DNA from: Lysinibacillus sp. SGAir0095 | GTDB lineage: Bacteria > Bacillota > Bacilli > Bacillales_A > Planococcaceae | Assembly: GCF_005491425.1 (NCBI RefSeq) | Contig: NZ_CP028083.1 | Coordinates: forward strand, 2,442,001-2,506,000 | Length of the DNA: 64,000 nucleotides | Direction: 5' to 3' | The notes under the pieces: model-generated | Seen by the model: only the letters and a program-made list of their open reading frames with translations | What the model was told of the DNA's origin: nothing | The model's database searches: none | Shown here: one piece after another, positions 1-8,303 of the stretch | How positions within the stretch are numbered: position 1 is the stretch's first letter | Layout of the letters: each line of letters opens with the position of its first letter | Position numbers and translations under genes: made by a program

Positions 1-398
1 ATAATTCTAGTTAAAAGAACCGCTTCCCAACGTTTTGTATTCTTAATGACTCTAAAAAACAAAAGAACCGTGACTATCTCTAGTATAATTGCACCAAGCA
101 TCCAATAATTCTTTTCAGTAAAGATAAGCTCTCTTAACCCAAACTCGTTATTTATTTGCTGATTAGAAGTTACCATTAAACCAAATGGGACATTTTGAAT
201 AGAAATTAGGAGCAAAAATGCAACTCCTACTACAAAAGAGGTTAACACCATTGGATAAATCCATTTTCCCCTTGTTGTACGTTCACCCTCCTGGGATATC
301 ACCTTTTCAATTAGCTCCGTTTTCATATCCTTACTCAGATATATACCTGAATCTATTTCACTTTTCCATGCCTCTTTAAATAGTCTCTCCATTTTCAT
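1..398 (-). CDS. Membrane protein downstream of ECF sigma factor, partial (possible anti-sigma factor)
   Basis: The gene runs off the left edge; about 132 residues are visible. It starts with ATG at 398, seven bases after a good GGGAGGTG ribosome site, and overlaps the last 23 bases of the sigma factor gene, which implies translational coupling. The visible protein has a charged cytoplasmic N-terminus of about 50 residues, a hydrophobic segment near residues 51-67, a short polar loop and a second membrane segment near residues 100-117. ECF sigma factors are commonly followed by a membrane anti-sigma factor that holds them inactive, so position and topology suggest that role. I see no zinc-binding HxxxCxxC motif in the visible part, so the assignment is from context only. 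Confidence 0.6.
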   Translation of the reverse strand, partial: MKMERLFKEAWKSEIDSGIYLSKDMKTELIEKVISQEGERTTRGKWIYPMVLTSFVVGVAFLLLISIQNVPFGLMVTSNQQINNEFGLRELIFTEKNYWMLGAIILEIVTVLLFFRVIKNTKRWEAVLLTRI

Positions 399-906
399 CG
401 ACTAGCACCTCCCATTCATAATCTTGAAGCTTGTCTCTTAACTCACTTCTAGCTTTTTGTAGCCTGGATTTTATAGTTGATTGGGGAATATTTAATACTT
501 CTGCAATTTCCTTTATTGTATGCTCAGAGTAGTAATACAAAAAAATAACTTCTCGAAGCTTTACTTTTAATGAAAGAACAGCACGCGTAATTTCTAATTT
601 CTCTTCCTGTTCAATGATACGCTTCTCTACACTCTTCGTTTTTCCTTTTGTAAAGATTCTATCTAATACAAGGTCACCTTTGTTTTTCCAGCTCCTTAAG
701 TAATCATAACTACGATGGATGGTGATTTTCGTTAAGTACGTTTTGAGGGATGCCTCTCCTCTAAACTGCTCTTGCTTTCTGTAATATGTAAAAATTACAT
801 CTTGGATTATTTCTTGTGCAATTCGTTCATCCTTTACATATGTATAAGCAATACGGAGTAAGTAATCACCATATTGGTCAACTACTTCTTTTATATGTTT
901 TTGCAA
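376..906 (-). CDS. ECF-type RNA polymerase sigma factor
   Basis: Small sigma-70 family protein of 176 residues with only regions 2 and 4, the ECF layout. Region 2 covers roughly residues 15-85 (AYTYVKDERIAQEIIQDV, then the promoter-melting stretch). Region 4 covers about 110-165, with the helix-turn-helix TIKEIAEVLNIPQSTIKSRL. It would direct RNA polymerase to a small stress regulon, often in response to cell-envelope damage. I chose the TTG at 906 because GAGAGGAG lies eight bases before it; the GTG nine bases upstream is fused to that ribosome site. A membrane gene overlaps its 3' end. Subfamily (SigM, SigV, SigW-like) cannot be fixed by eye. Confidence 0.85.
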   Translation of the reverse strand: MQKHIKEVVDQYGDYLLRIAYTYVKDERIAQEIIQDVIFTYYRKQEQFRGEASLKTYLTKITIHRSYDYLRSWKNKGDLVLDRIFTKGKTKSVEKRIIEQEEKLEITRAVLSLKVKLREVIFLYYYSEHTIKEIAEVLNIPQSTIKSRLQKARSELRDKLQDYEWEVLVDENGETI

Positions 907-959
907 GGTGTTCACTCCTCTCTATTATTTAGACGCAAGTTTCCCTCAATTGGACGAAA

Positions 960-994
960 AAAAGCACACATATTTTTAAAATGTGTGCTCTAAT
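960..994 (-). terminator. Rho-independent terminator of the trpEG operon
   Basis: Inverted repeat GAGCACACAT / ATGTGTGCT around a short A/T loop, followed on the minus strand by a run of seven T. It lies just after the stop of the small gene that ends the trpE-trpG unit. Confidence 0.85.
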
Positions 995-999
995 CTATT

Positions 1000-1353
1000 T
1001 TAGATAAAATCACTTAAAACAGAATTTGCTTTTTCATCAAGCTTTACTAGCTTTTCTTCTTCGTTGGGCGATTGAGCAATCCTTTGTAATACATCCTCTA
1101 AAGCAATTTTCACGAAAAAAGGGAGCCCTGGTACAAGATAATCTAGACTCCATTCCTTCATTGCAATTTCAGAGTCGGATTCAAACAACTCGAAAATAAA
1201 TGGTGTTATCTCATTTGGAAACCTAAGCAAACGAGTTGCCAATGCTGGAGTTTTCATTATCTTATTTTCTTTTACTAATTGAAATAATGCTGGAAGTTCA
1301 ATTATTAGTTGTTCATCAGCAAGTTCCAGAAAATAAACTACTGTTTTTTCCAC
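1000..1353 (-). CDS. Small protein, possibly DUF5071-like
   Basis: A 117-residue soluble protein of unknown function. The middle (PALATRLLRFPNEITPFIF, then a WSLDYLVPGLP stretch) and the end (RIAQSPNEEEKLVKLDEKA) resemble the pattern of DUF5071 proteins, which are small all-helical HEAT-like folds; this is recognition from memory and only moderate. No signal peptide or membrane segment. It sits 28 bases after trpG, before a shared terminator, so it is probably transcribed with trpEG under the T-box. Nothing visible links it to tryptophan synthesis. Confidence 0.6.
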   Translation of the reverse strand: MEKTVVYFLELADEQLIIELPALFQLVKENKIMKTPALATRLLRFPNEITPFIFELFESDSEIAMKEWSLDYLVPGLPFFVKIALEDVLQRIAQSPNEEEKLVKLDEKANSVLSDFI

Positions 1354-1381
1354 AATTCTGCCCCTTTTCTAGTCAAGTCAA

Positions 1382-1966
1382 TTAAACCTCGATAGAATCT
1401 AGCTGTTCTAAGAAGGATTCAATGATTCTTGAACCTAACACTGTTCCGATTGACTCTGGATGAAACTGTAAGCCATATACCGGAAAGTTTTTATGTTGGA
1501 TTGCCATGATTTCTCGATCATCGCGAGATTTCGCTATAACCTCTAAATCCTTTGGCAAACTATTAGGATCTATAATCAACGAGTGGTAGCGCATGACTTC
1601 AACATTACCATCCAGCGATTCAAACAAACCCTTTTTTTCATAGGCAAGCGTAGATAGTTTTCCATGCATAATGTTCGCAGCACGTAGAATTTTACCACCA
1701 AAGGCTTCTCCTATTGATTGATGGCCAAGACAAATTCCTAAAATGGGGAATTCCTTATATAATTCTCTTACAACATCTACCGTAATGCCAGCTTCTGAAG
1801 GAGTTCCTGGTCCTGGTGATAATACAATTGCTTCTGGGTTTATCTTTCTAATATCCTCTATTGTTAAGGAATCATTCCGTACTACTTCCACCGCCTTACC
1901 AAGTTCAGAAATTTGTTGATATAGGTTGTACGTAAATGAATCGTAATTATCGATTAATAATATCAT
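1382..1966 (-). CDS. trpG: Anthranilate synthase component II (glutamine amidotransferase)
   Basis: Class I glutamine amidotransferase of 194 residues, full length for TrpG/PabA. It strips ammonia from glutamine and passes it to TrpE to make anthranilate from chorismate. The start LLIDNYDSFTYNLYQ is typical, the oxyanion loop LSPGPGTP is present, the nucleophile Cys is in GICLGHQ and the His/Glu pair is in QFHPES. The start codon overlaps the end of trpE by four bases, so the two subunits are translationally coupled. In Bacillales this subunit often also serves para-aminobenzoate synthase; a separate folate copy elsewhere in the genome cannot be judged from here. Confidence 0.9.
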   Translation of the reverse strand: MILLIDNYDSFTYNLYQQISELGKAVEVVRNDSLTIEDIRKINPEAIVLSPGPGTPSEAGITVDVVRELYKEFPILGICLGHQSIGEAFGGKILRAANIMHGKLSTLAYEKKGLFESLDGNVEVMRYHSLIIDPNSLPKDLEVIAKSRDDREIMAIQHKNFPVYGLQFHPESIGTVLGSRIIESFLEQLDSIEV

Positions 1967-3351
1967 CTGTGCACCTCCAGAAGAGCTTTAGCTTTATTTA
2001 TCGTCTCTTCATACTCGGATTCAGGAATGGAATCATACACAATTCCTGCGCCAGCCTGTACATAAGCTCTGTCATCCTTCACAATCATTGTTCGAATCGC
2101 AAGTGCTAAATCCATATTTCCACTACATGAAATATAGCCAATTGCTCCTGCATACACGCCTCGTTTTAATTGCTCTAATTCATTAATGATTTGCATAGCC
2201 CTAATTTTAGGTGCACCAGAGACGGTTCCTGCAGGTAAACAAGAAGTTAAAACATCTAATATATGTGTATCTTCATTTAATTCACCTGTTACTTCAGAAA
2301 CAATATGCATGACATGCTTATACCGCTCAATATTCATATATTTCGTTACTTGAACCGTTCCAATTTTGCTTACACGACCGAGATCATTCCGCCCTAGATC
2401 CACTAGCATACGGTGTTCTGCAATTTCTTTCTCATCATTCATAAGTAAATGTTCAAGGGCAAGGTCCTCTTCCTTCGTCTTCCCTCTTGGTTTCGTACCT
2501 GCAATCGGGTTGGTCGTGATGTTTCGATTCACCACTTTTACTAAGCTTTCTGGTGAGGTTCCTAAGATTGTATACTCGTCAAATTCGAGATAGAACATAT
2601 AGGGAGATGGATTGGAAGTACGTAACTTACGATACAGAGAAAAAGGCTTACCAGAAAAATTCGTCTTAAACCTCTGTGACAGGACAACTTGAAAAATATC
2701 TCCACGTTCTATATGACTTTTTGCTTTTTCCACCATTTTAATAAATTCGTATTTCTCCATAGTAGGTTCAAATTTTACAGAGAGAGCTAATTCTTCTGTG
2801 AATGTATACCCTTGTTTGATTTCCTCTATAATGCTTTTCACACAGTCTTCCATTTCGGATTCTGTTCGTCCACTTTGAAATAAATCAATCGTTACAATTG
2901 CAACCTTTTGTGATAAATGATCAAAAACAATAAAAGTATCGTAAAAACAAACATGAATATCTGGCATTGTTAACTCATCTTTAAGTGTCTCTCCAATTTC
3001 TTCACTATAAAATGCTATATCATAGCCAAAATATCCAATCGCTCCACCAAAAAAGGAATAGGGGTATGCTTTATTTTGAATTGGAAGCATGGTACGTAAC
3101 TTATCTAGTACAGCCCCCTCTTCAATCTGTGCTTCTTCTTTACCAAATTGGTATGTGTAACTTTCTTTGTTTCCTTTTAATTCTGCTATTGGATTTAACG
3201 CGATAAAAGAATAACGTCCACTCTCTTCATGTTTTGCAGACGATTCAAATAAAACCTTCCTACTGCCTGTTAAACTCTCATAAATGGAGATCGGTGTCAT
3301 CATATCGCCTTGTATTTCTTTTAATACATACTCTTTCACTTCAACAGTCAT
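1963..3351 (-). CDS. trpE: Anthranilate synthase component I
   Basis: A 462-residue chorismate-utilising enzyme that makes anthranilate with ammonia supplied by TrpG, the first committed step of tryptophan synthesis. The N-terminal regulatory domain carries LFESS, matching the LLES-type tryptophan-feedback motif. The C-terminal catalytic domain has GDIFQVVLSQRF, the loop AGTKPRGKT, AEHRMLVDLGRNDLGR and PAGTVSGAPKIRAM. Start at ATG 3351 follows an AGGAAGAG ribosome site. The upstream Trp-type T-box supports TrpE over PabB. No trpDCFBA genes follow, unlike the complete trp operon of most relatives. Confidence 0.9.
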   Translation of the reverse strand: MTVEVKEYVLKEIQGDMMTPISIYESLTGSRKVLFESSAKHEESGRYSFIALNPIAELKGNKESYTYQFGKEEAQIEEGAVLDKLRTMLPIQNKAYPYSFFGGAIGYFGYDIAFYSEEIGETLKDELTMPDIHVCFYDTFIVFDHLSQKVAIVTIDLFQSGRTESEMEDCVKSIIEEIKQGYTFTEELALSVKFEPTMEKYEFIKMVEKAKSHIERGDIFQVVLSQRFKTNFSGKPFSLYRKLRTSNPSPYMFYLEFDEYTILGTSPESLVKVVNRNITTNPIAGTKPRGKTKEEDLALEHLLMNDEKEIAEHRMLVDLGRNDLGRVSKIGTVQVTKYMNIERYKHVMHIVSEVTGELNEDTHILDVLTSCLPAGTVSGAPKIRAMQIINELEQLKRGVYAGAIGYISCSGNMDLALAIRTMIVKDDRAYVQAGAGIVYDSIPESEYEETINKAKALLEVHR

Positions 3352-3435
3352 CTCATCTCTTCCTTTCTGTTCTCATCTCAGCTCTTCTTTGCACTTAACG
3401 TTGTAACCACAAGTAAAATGTAGTTGAACAATATA

Positions 3436-3692
3436 AAAAGGCCCTTCCATCACAAAAGGACGGAAGAGCCGTGGTGCCACCTTCATTGACTAAAGATAAG
3501 TTAGTATCATTACTTTAGTCCACTTAACTGTTTTTAACGTAACATTACGCTAGTACCTACTATCTGTTCAATACTAGAAGCTAGAAAGCCCATTCGTATT
3601 ATGTTATGCTCTAGCTTTCACCAACCGCTAGCTCTCTGTACCACGTCATAATACTACTCTTTTTCATCATCGCTTGAATTATTTACTTACCA
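3436..3692 (-). promoter_or_regulatory. T-box riboswitch (predicted tRNA-Trp specific) with intrinsic terminator
   Basis: Minus-strand leader of trpE. The T-box core GGTGGCACCACGG lies near 3470-3483. It is followed at 3436-3471 by the terminator GGCTCTTCC / GGAAGGGCC and five T. Stem I begins with AGAGAGCTAG near 3630 and closes at CTAGCTTC near 3580. A TGG triplet at 3590-3592 sits in a GAA-TGG-G context just before that closing strand, as a specifier should. The T-box base that pairs with the tRNA discriminator is C, which matches G73 of tRNA-Trp. Uncharged tRNA-Trp would switch on trpEG. Confidence 0.88.
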
Positions 3693-3699
3693 ATATTTT

Positions 3700-3727
3700 A
3701 TTATAAACTTTCATTCAATTCAAACAA
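3700..3727 (-). promoter_or_regulatory. Sigma-A type promoter of the T-box trpEG operon
   Basis: Reading the minus strand, TTGTTT (3727-3722) and TATAAT (3705-3700) are separated by 16 bases, placing transcription start near 3693, just before the T-box leader. Confidence 0.65.
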
Positions 3728-3893
3728 TTTCGTAGAATTTTTTCCCTCTATGCTTAACTAACTACTTCAGTAGAACATGATCAATCATATTATTGTTGAA
3801 TAAATTTACTCCCTCTATTTTGTGCAAGCCCATTGATATGGTCCAATCTCACTTATTTGATTTCCATATACTAAAGTAAAGGGAGGTGAGAAA

Positions 3894-4532
3894 GTGAATA
3901 AAAATAAGTATAGCTCTTTAAGTAGAGATGAAGCAAAAATAGGATCGGCACACAGAGATTGTATCGACCGTGCCTATCGAATTCCCATATTTTTAAGTAC
4001 GACAACTCATTTAAATGACAGGCAACAACAGTTTTTAAATCGTCTAATTTTAGAGATTGAAAATGCTTTACTATTTCCACGCACATTACCTTTAAGTGAA
4101 AGTTATCCGGAATCTATATTAACCGATATTCGACGTTTAGTTTCATCAAGCTATGGAATGATGGCAGTAAACCTTCGTCGTTTTAAAATTCAGACAGTTG
4201 AACTTAATGAACAAACCACTCCGCCAACCAATCTACCAACTTATCCTATGTGGGAAGGATCAGTTTATTCACAAGTGGAACCTTCAATGGCTTTTCAATT
4301 TGGTCTTCCCTTATTATTAGTAAGAGAAGAAGATACTGACGCAAATAATGGCATTTGGGCAGGAGGAATTGCCCCACTCAACCTATTTATCGTTTGGCAC
4401 TCTGATACTCAAACTGTTGATCAATTCTTCAGAACTCCTGAATGGAGATCAGCCTTTGCGAATTGGTGTGCACAAGTAAGAAATGCTTTTTATATACAGA
4501 CAGAGCCTAAGTTCAAGTACAGATGTGACTGA
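3894..4532 (+). CDS. NDT/TIR-like Rossmannoid protein of unknown function
   Basis: A 212-residue soluble protein, GTG start after a strong GGGAGGTGAG site. It opens its core with RIPIFLST (29-36). A long helix with QQQFLNRLILEIENAL follows, then ILTDIRRLVSSSYGMMAVNLRR (about 75-96) and VEPSMAFQFGLPLLLVREE (128-146). This order, an N-terminal IFLS strand, a central S-x-G-hhhV strand and a Glu (E129) ahead of AFQFGLP, matches the general pattern of nucleoside 2-deoxyribosyltransferase/TIR-like folds that act on nucleosides or NAD. That relation is inference from the pattern; substrate and pathway are unknown. It stands alone, divergent from the trp operon and with its own terminator. Confidence 0.6.
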   Translation: MNKNKYSSLSRDEAKIGSAHRDCIDRAYRIPIFLSTTTHLNDRQQQFLNRLILEIENALLFPRTLPLSESYPESILTDIRRLVSSSYGMMAVNLRRFKIQTVELNEQTTPPTNLPTYPMWEGSVYSQVEPSMAFQFGLPLLLVREEDTDANNGIWAGGIAPLNLFIVWHSDTQTVDQFFRTPEWRSAFANWCAQVRNAFYIQTEPKFKYRCD

Positions 4533-4553
4533 TAAACTACCACTTTAGCATCG

Positions 4554-4602
4554 AGTCGAAAATATATAAGACATTGTCAACATTTATATATTTTCGACTT
4601 TT
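4554..4602 (+). terminator. Terminator of the NDT/TIR-like gene
   Basis: A perfect 16-base inverted repeat (AGTCGAAAATATATAA and its complement) with a 14-base loop, ending in TTTTAT on the plus strand. The following stretch to 4795 holds no gene or other signal that I can support. Confidence 0.85.
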
Positions 4603-4795
4603 ATTATCCATATATTAAGAACAATGAATTGTTCTTTAAAACTTTCATAGCATGTAATTCTCCCTTATTTATGGTAGACCTTCTCACAAATCCCCACATC
4701 ACTCGATGTTGCGATTTAATCACCGAGCTATGATAAAGACCAGCTCACCTTGCTTATCCCATCGCCAACACAGTATTCTAATCTATTTCTCTATA

Positions 4796-4838
4796 TAAAG
4801 AAAAATGGAACTTCATAGCGATAATGAAGTTCCATTTC
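4796..4838 (-). terminator. Terminator of the pst-phoU operon
   Basis: Arms AAATGGAACTTCAT (4803-4816) and its exact complement (4824-4837), followed on the minus strand by TTTCTTTATAT. It directly follows the phoU stop codon. Confidence 0.85.
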
Positions 4839-4839
4839 T

Positions 4840-5499
4840 TTATTGATTTAAGTCGTATCGTTGACCTTTTTTTAAGTATAGCAAATATTCTGCGATGTTC
4901 GTTGCGTGGTCGGCACAGCGTTCAATATATCGACAAATGAACGATAAATACGTAATTTGTGAGATATTTTCTGGTACAACGGAACTTAAACGCATAAGAT
5001 GTGTGATAATATTTCCGTACATTTCATCAATCTGATCATCATACTCTGCTATTTCCTTCGCCTTACTCATATTCTCTTCCAGGTAGGCATCAATTACTTG
5101 GCGCAGCATCTGTGTTGTTTTATAACACATATCCTCAAGCAATTCTACTGATGTTATAAACCGCTCTTTACCAATACGCAATGATTCCTTTGCAATATTT
5201 ACGGCATAATCACCCACCCGTTCCATATCAGCTGCAGCCTTTAGCAAAACAACTAAACGGCGCAAATCCTTTGCTACAGGCTGTTGACGCGTCATTACCA
5301 GAATTACTCGGTCATTGATAGCCTCTTCTAAACGATTAATAATCGCATCCTGTTCAATTACTTCTTTTGCTTTTTCAAGATCTTTTTCGATAAATGCATT
5401 AAATGAAATTTCTAAAGCCTGAATACTAAGATTACTTAGCTTTAATAAATCTGATTGAATGGCCTCAATTTCATGATCAAAACGCTCTCTAGCTGACAT
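4840..5499 (-). CDS. phoU: Phosphate signalling protein PhoU
   Basis: A 219-residue all-helical protein made of two PhoU repeats, each with the metal-binding signature: DLRRLVVLLKAAADMERVGDYA in the first and ICRYIERCADHATNIAE in the second. PhoU links the PstSCAB phosphate transporter to control of phosphate uptake and, in many bacteria, to persistence. It is the last gene of the pst operon, 21 bases after pstB. I start it at ATG 5499 (MSARERF) because AAAGGATG lies at proper distance; the in-frame ATG 12 bases upstream has the ribosome site fused to it. Confidence 0.93.
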   Translation of the reverse strand: MSARERFDHEIEAIQSDLLKLSNLSIQALEISFNAFIEKDLEKAKEVIEQDAIINRLEEAINDRVILVMTRQQPVAKDLRRLVVLLKAAADMERVGDYAVNIAKESLRIGKERFITSVELLEDMCYKTTQMLRQVIDAYLEENMSKAKEIAEYDDQIDEMYGNIITHLMRLSSVVPENISQITYLSFICRYIERCADHATNIAEYLLYLKKGQRYDLNQ

Positions 5500-5520
5500 G
5501 AATAAACCCATCCTTTCTTC

Positions 5521-6369
5521 TTATCCGAAACGACCTGAAATATAATCTTCTGTACGTTGATCTTTAGGAGTAGAGAAGATTTTATCTGTATGATCAAATT
5601 CAACTACTTCCCCATTAAGGAAGAATGCCGTTCTATCAGAGATACGTGCTGCTTGTTGCATATTGTGCGTCACGATAATAATTGAATAATTATCCTTTAA
5701 CTCCTGAACAAGCTCCTCGACTTTTAATGTCGAGATTGGGTCAAGAGCTGATGTAGGTTCATCCATTAAAATGACATCTGGTTCGATTGCTAAACAACGT
5801 GCGATACAAATACGTTGTTGCTGACCACCTGAAAGGCCATATGCATTTTGATTTAAACGATCCTTTACTTCATCCCAAATTGCGGCACCACGTAAAGACT
5901 TCTCTACAATTTCATCTAGGATTTTCTTATTTTTTATTCCGTGAATTCGTGGTCCATACGCGATATTGTCATAGATAGATTTTGGGAATGGATTTGGCTT
6001 TTGGAATACCATCCCTACACGCGTACGTAATTCTTCTACTTCATATGATGAATCTAAAATATTGCGCCCACGGTAATTGATTTCACCTTCTGTTTTAACA
6101 ATAGGTACTAGTTCTACCATACGATTTAATGCTTTAATATATGTGGATTTACCGCAACCGGATGGTCCGATAATAGCAGTTACATCATTTTCTTTAATAT
6201 CTAAATTGATATCTTTTAAAGCATGGTGATCCCCATACCAAAGGTTAAAATTTTTCGTATTGAACACTGAATTTTTATCAACCAATTGAATTGGTTCACT
6301 GACTGATTGTGACGGATTTTTTATTTTAACCGTTTCTTTATTATTTGTTTTATTCATAAGCTCTACCAC
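5521..6369 (-). CDS. pstB: Phosphate ABC transporter ATP-binding protein PstB
   Basis: A 282-residue ABC ATPase that powers high-affinity phosphate import on the inner face of the membrane. It has Walker [11 protein letters not shown]-loop [15 protein letters not shown] (the PNPFP run is typical of PstB), signature LSGGQQQR and Walker [13 protein letters not shown]. The first 35 residues form a polar extension not needed for the ATPase fold. The GTG start follows AAGGATG by seven bases; an ATG four codons later is possible. It lies 12 bases after pstA and 21 before phoU. Confidence 0.95.
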   Translation of the reverse strand: MVELMNKTNNKETVKIKNPSQSVSEPIQLVDKNSVFNTKNFNLWYGDHHALKDINLDIKENDVTAIIGPSGCGKSTYIKALNRMVELVPIVKTEGEINYRGRNILDSSYEVEELRTRVGMVFQKPNPFPKSIYDNIAYGPRIHGIKNKKILDEIVEKSLRGAAIWDEVKDRLNQNAYGLSGGQQQRICIARCLAIEPDVILMDEPTSALDPISTLKVEELVQELKDNYSIIIVTHNMQQAARISDRTAFFLNGEVVEFDHTDKIFSTPKDQRTEDYISGRFG

Positions 6370-6381
6370 TTTTACACATCC

Positions 6382-7260
6382 TTAATATCGTTTTTGGAAC
6401 TTATTACGAATAAATATCGCAATAGAGTTCATAATCACAAGGAGAATCATTAACACAATAATACCTGCGGAAGCAACAAACTGAAATTCTTCCTGAGGAC
6501 GTTTTGCCCAGTCATAAATTTGCATCGGTAATGCAGTAAATTGACTTAACAAACCATCAGGCAAGAATTGTAGTATTACTGGAATCCCTAAAACTACTAG
6601 TGGTGCTGTTTCACCCACAGCTCGTGAAAGGGCTAAAATCGTTCCAGTTAAGATACCAGGTATTGCAGCCGGTAAGACTACACGAGTAATCGTTTGCCAT
6701 TTTGTTGCACCCATACCATAAGAAGCTTCACGCTGTTCTTTCGGTACTGCACGAATCGCCTCTTGAGAAGCAACAATGATAACTGGCAATATTAATAAAC
6801 TCATTGTAAATCCTGCTGCGAGTAAACTTTTCCCAAGCATTAACATACGAACAAATATTGTTAATCCAAGTAATCCAAAAACAATCGACGGAACTCCAGC
6901 TAGGTTTGAGATGTTCATTTGAATAAAATCCGTAATTTTGTTTTTCTTTGCATATTCCTCTAAGTAAATCGCAGTTCCCACACCCAAAAACATAGATACA
7001 GGTGCAATAATCAGCATTAAATAAATCGAACCAATTAAGGCTGCTTTTACCCCTGCTTTTTCAGGGAAACGTGAACCAAAATTATTGAAGAAATCCAAAT
7101 TCAAATATCCAGTTCCTTGTGTCACGATACGCACAAGTAATATAACCAAAGTAAGTAACGCTAATAATGTAGCTATCAAGAAAATCGTTTTCCAAATCTT
7201 GTTATATGTTAAACGCGATTTCATACGCTTCATAACAACAGTATCATTGATATATTTCAT
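6382..7260 (-). CDS. pstA: Phosphate ABC transporter permease PstA
   Basis: A 292-residue inner-membrane permease, one half of the phosphate channel. Six membrane segments are visible, with the periplasmic-type loop GYLNLDFFNNFGSRFPEKAG after the first. The cytoplasmic EAA loop EAIRAVPKEQREASYGMGATK docks onto PstB, and ALSRAVGETAPLV follows. The intracellular start KRMKSRLTYNKIWK is positively charged, as expected. The start is one base after the pstC stop, so the permeases are tightly coupled. Confidence 0.95.
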   Translation of the reverse strand: MKYINDTVVMKRMKSRLTYNKIWKTIFLIATLLALLTLVILLVRIVTQGTGYLNLDFFNNFGSRFPEKAGVKAALIGSIYLMLIIAPVSMFLGVGTAIYLEEYAKKNKITDFIQMNISNLAGVPSIVFGLLGLTIFVRMLMLGKSLLAAGFTMSLLILPVIIVASQEAIRAVPKEQREASYGMGATKWQTITRVVLPAAIPGILTGTILALSRAVGETAPLVVLGIPVILQFLPDGLLSQFTALPMQIYDWAKRPQEEFQFVASAGIIVLMILLVIMNSIAIFIRNKFQKRY

Positions 7261-7261
7261 G

Positions 7262-8209
7262 CTAATACTCCTCCCTGAAGCGTTTAGAAATGTATTGTGC
7301 GAGTAAATTCATGATTAAAGTAAATACAAATAATGTGAACCCAACAGCATAAATAGAATAATAAATTGTTGTACCGTATCCTGCATCACCAGAAGAAACT
7401 TGAACGATATAAGCCGTCATCGTTTGAATCGAACCTGTTACGTTAAAATCAAAGGTTGGTGTAGCTCCTCCAGCAAGCGATACGATCATTGTTTCTCCAA
7501 TAGCACGAGAAACAGCTAATACAACTGAAGCAATTATTCCAGATAATGCAGCTGGTAATACAACTTTTAGTGAAACTTCTAATTTCGTGGCACCTAAGGC
7601 CAAAGCACCTTCTCTAATCGAATTTGGCACCGAGCTCATCGCATCTTCTGATAATGATGCGATCATTGGCAAGATCATTATCCCAACAACAATCCCCGGA
7701 CTAAGTGCATTGAATATTTTCAGCGACGGTATCAATTCTTGAAGTACAGGTGTGACGAATGTTAAAGCGAAAAAGCCATAAACAATTGTCGGTACACCAG
7801 CTAATACTTCCAAGATTGGTTTGATTGTACGACGCGTTTTGTCTGATGCGTATTCACTTAAATAAATTGCAGCAGCAATCCCTAGAGGTACCGCTACACA
7901 TGCTGCGATCACCGATACTTTTAATGTCCCTAGTACTAAAGGTAATATCCCATATAATGGTTCACTACCTGAGAATGGCAGCCACTCTTTACCGAATAAG
8001 TAGTCGGTAATTGATACCCTCTGAAAAAATTCAAACGTTTCGAAAATAAGTGTAAAAACGATTCCAATTGTAGTAAGTACTGAAATAAGTGCAGTGATTA
8101 ACAAGATAATAGGCATTAATCTTTCAATAAACTTTTTACCTTTTTTGTTGCGGGAATTCGCAATCAATTCTTGAACTGAATGCTCTCTCCCTAAGCCTTG
8201 AGAAGCCAT
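7262..8209 (-). CDS. pstC: Phosphate ABC transporter permease PstC
   Basis: A 315-residue inner-membrane permease, partner of PstA. It has a long cytoplasmic N-terminus, a first membrane span near residues 34-57, the segment DYLFGKEWLPFSG found in PstC proteins, and five further spans. The EAA loop is EDAMSSVPNSIREGALALGATK, followed by AVSRAIGETMIVSLAGG. The start at ATG 8209 (MASQGL) has AAAGGGAG eight bases upstream. An in-frame reading that extends 24 codons further would translate through the hairpin between pstS and pstC and is rejected. Confidence 0.95.
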   Translation of the reverse strand: MASQGLGREHSVQELIANSRNKKGKKFIERLMPIILLITALISVLTTIGIVFTLIFETFEFFQRVSITDYLFGKEWLPFSGSEPLYGILPLVLGTLKVSVIAACVAVPLGIAAAIYLSEYASDKTRRTIKPILEVLAGVPTIVYGFFALTFVTPVLQELIPSLKIFNALSPGIVVGIMILPMIASLSEDAMSSVPNSIREGALALGATKLEVSLKVVLPAALSGIIASVVLAVSRAIGETMIVSLAGGATPTFDFNVTGSIQTMTAYIVQVSSGDAGYGTTIYYSIYAVGFTLFVFTLIMNLLAQYISKRFREEY

Positions 8210-8237
8210 AATACAAACTCCCTTTCTATACGTGAGA

Positions 8238-8283
8238 AAAATGTGTGAGATGCCCTGCTTAGTGGCGTGGCTCCCACACATCT
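8238..8283 (-). terminator. Stem-loop between pstS and pstC (partial terminator)
   Basis: Inverted repeat with arms ATGTGTGGGA and TCTCACACAT, followed by TTTTTCT on the minus strand. Such intergenic hairpins after a binding-protein gene commonly stop part of the transcripts and protect the rest, so pstS is made in excess over the permeases. The stoichiometric effect is inferred. Confidence 0.7.
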
Positions 8284-8303
8284 TATTTACTTTGTAATTC
8301 TAA

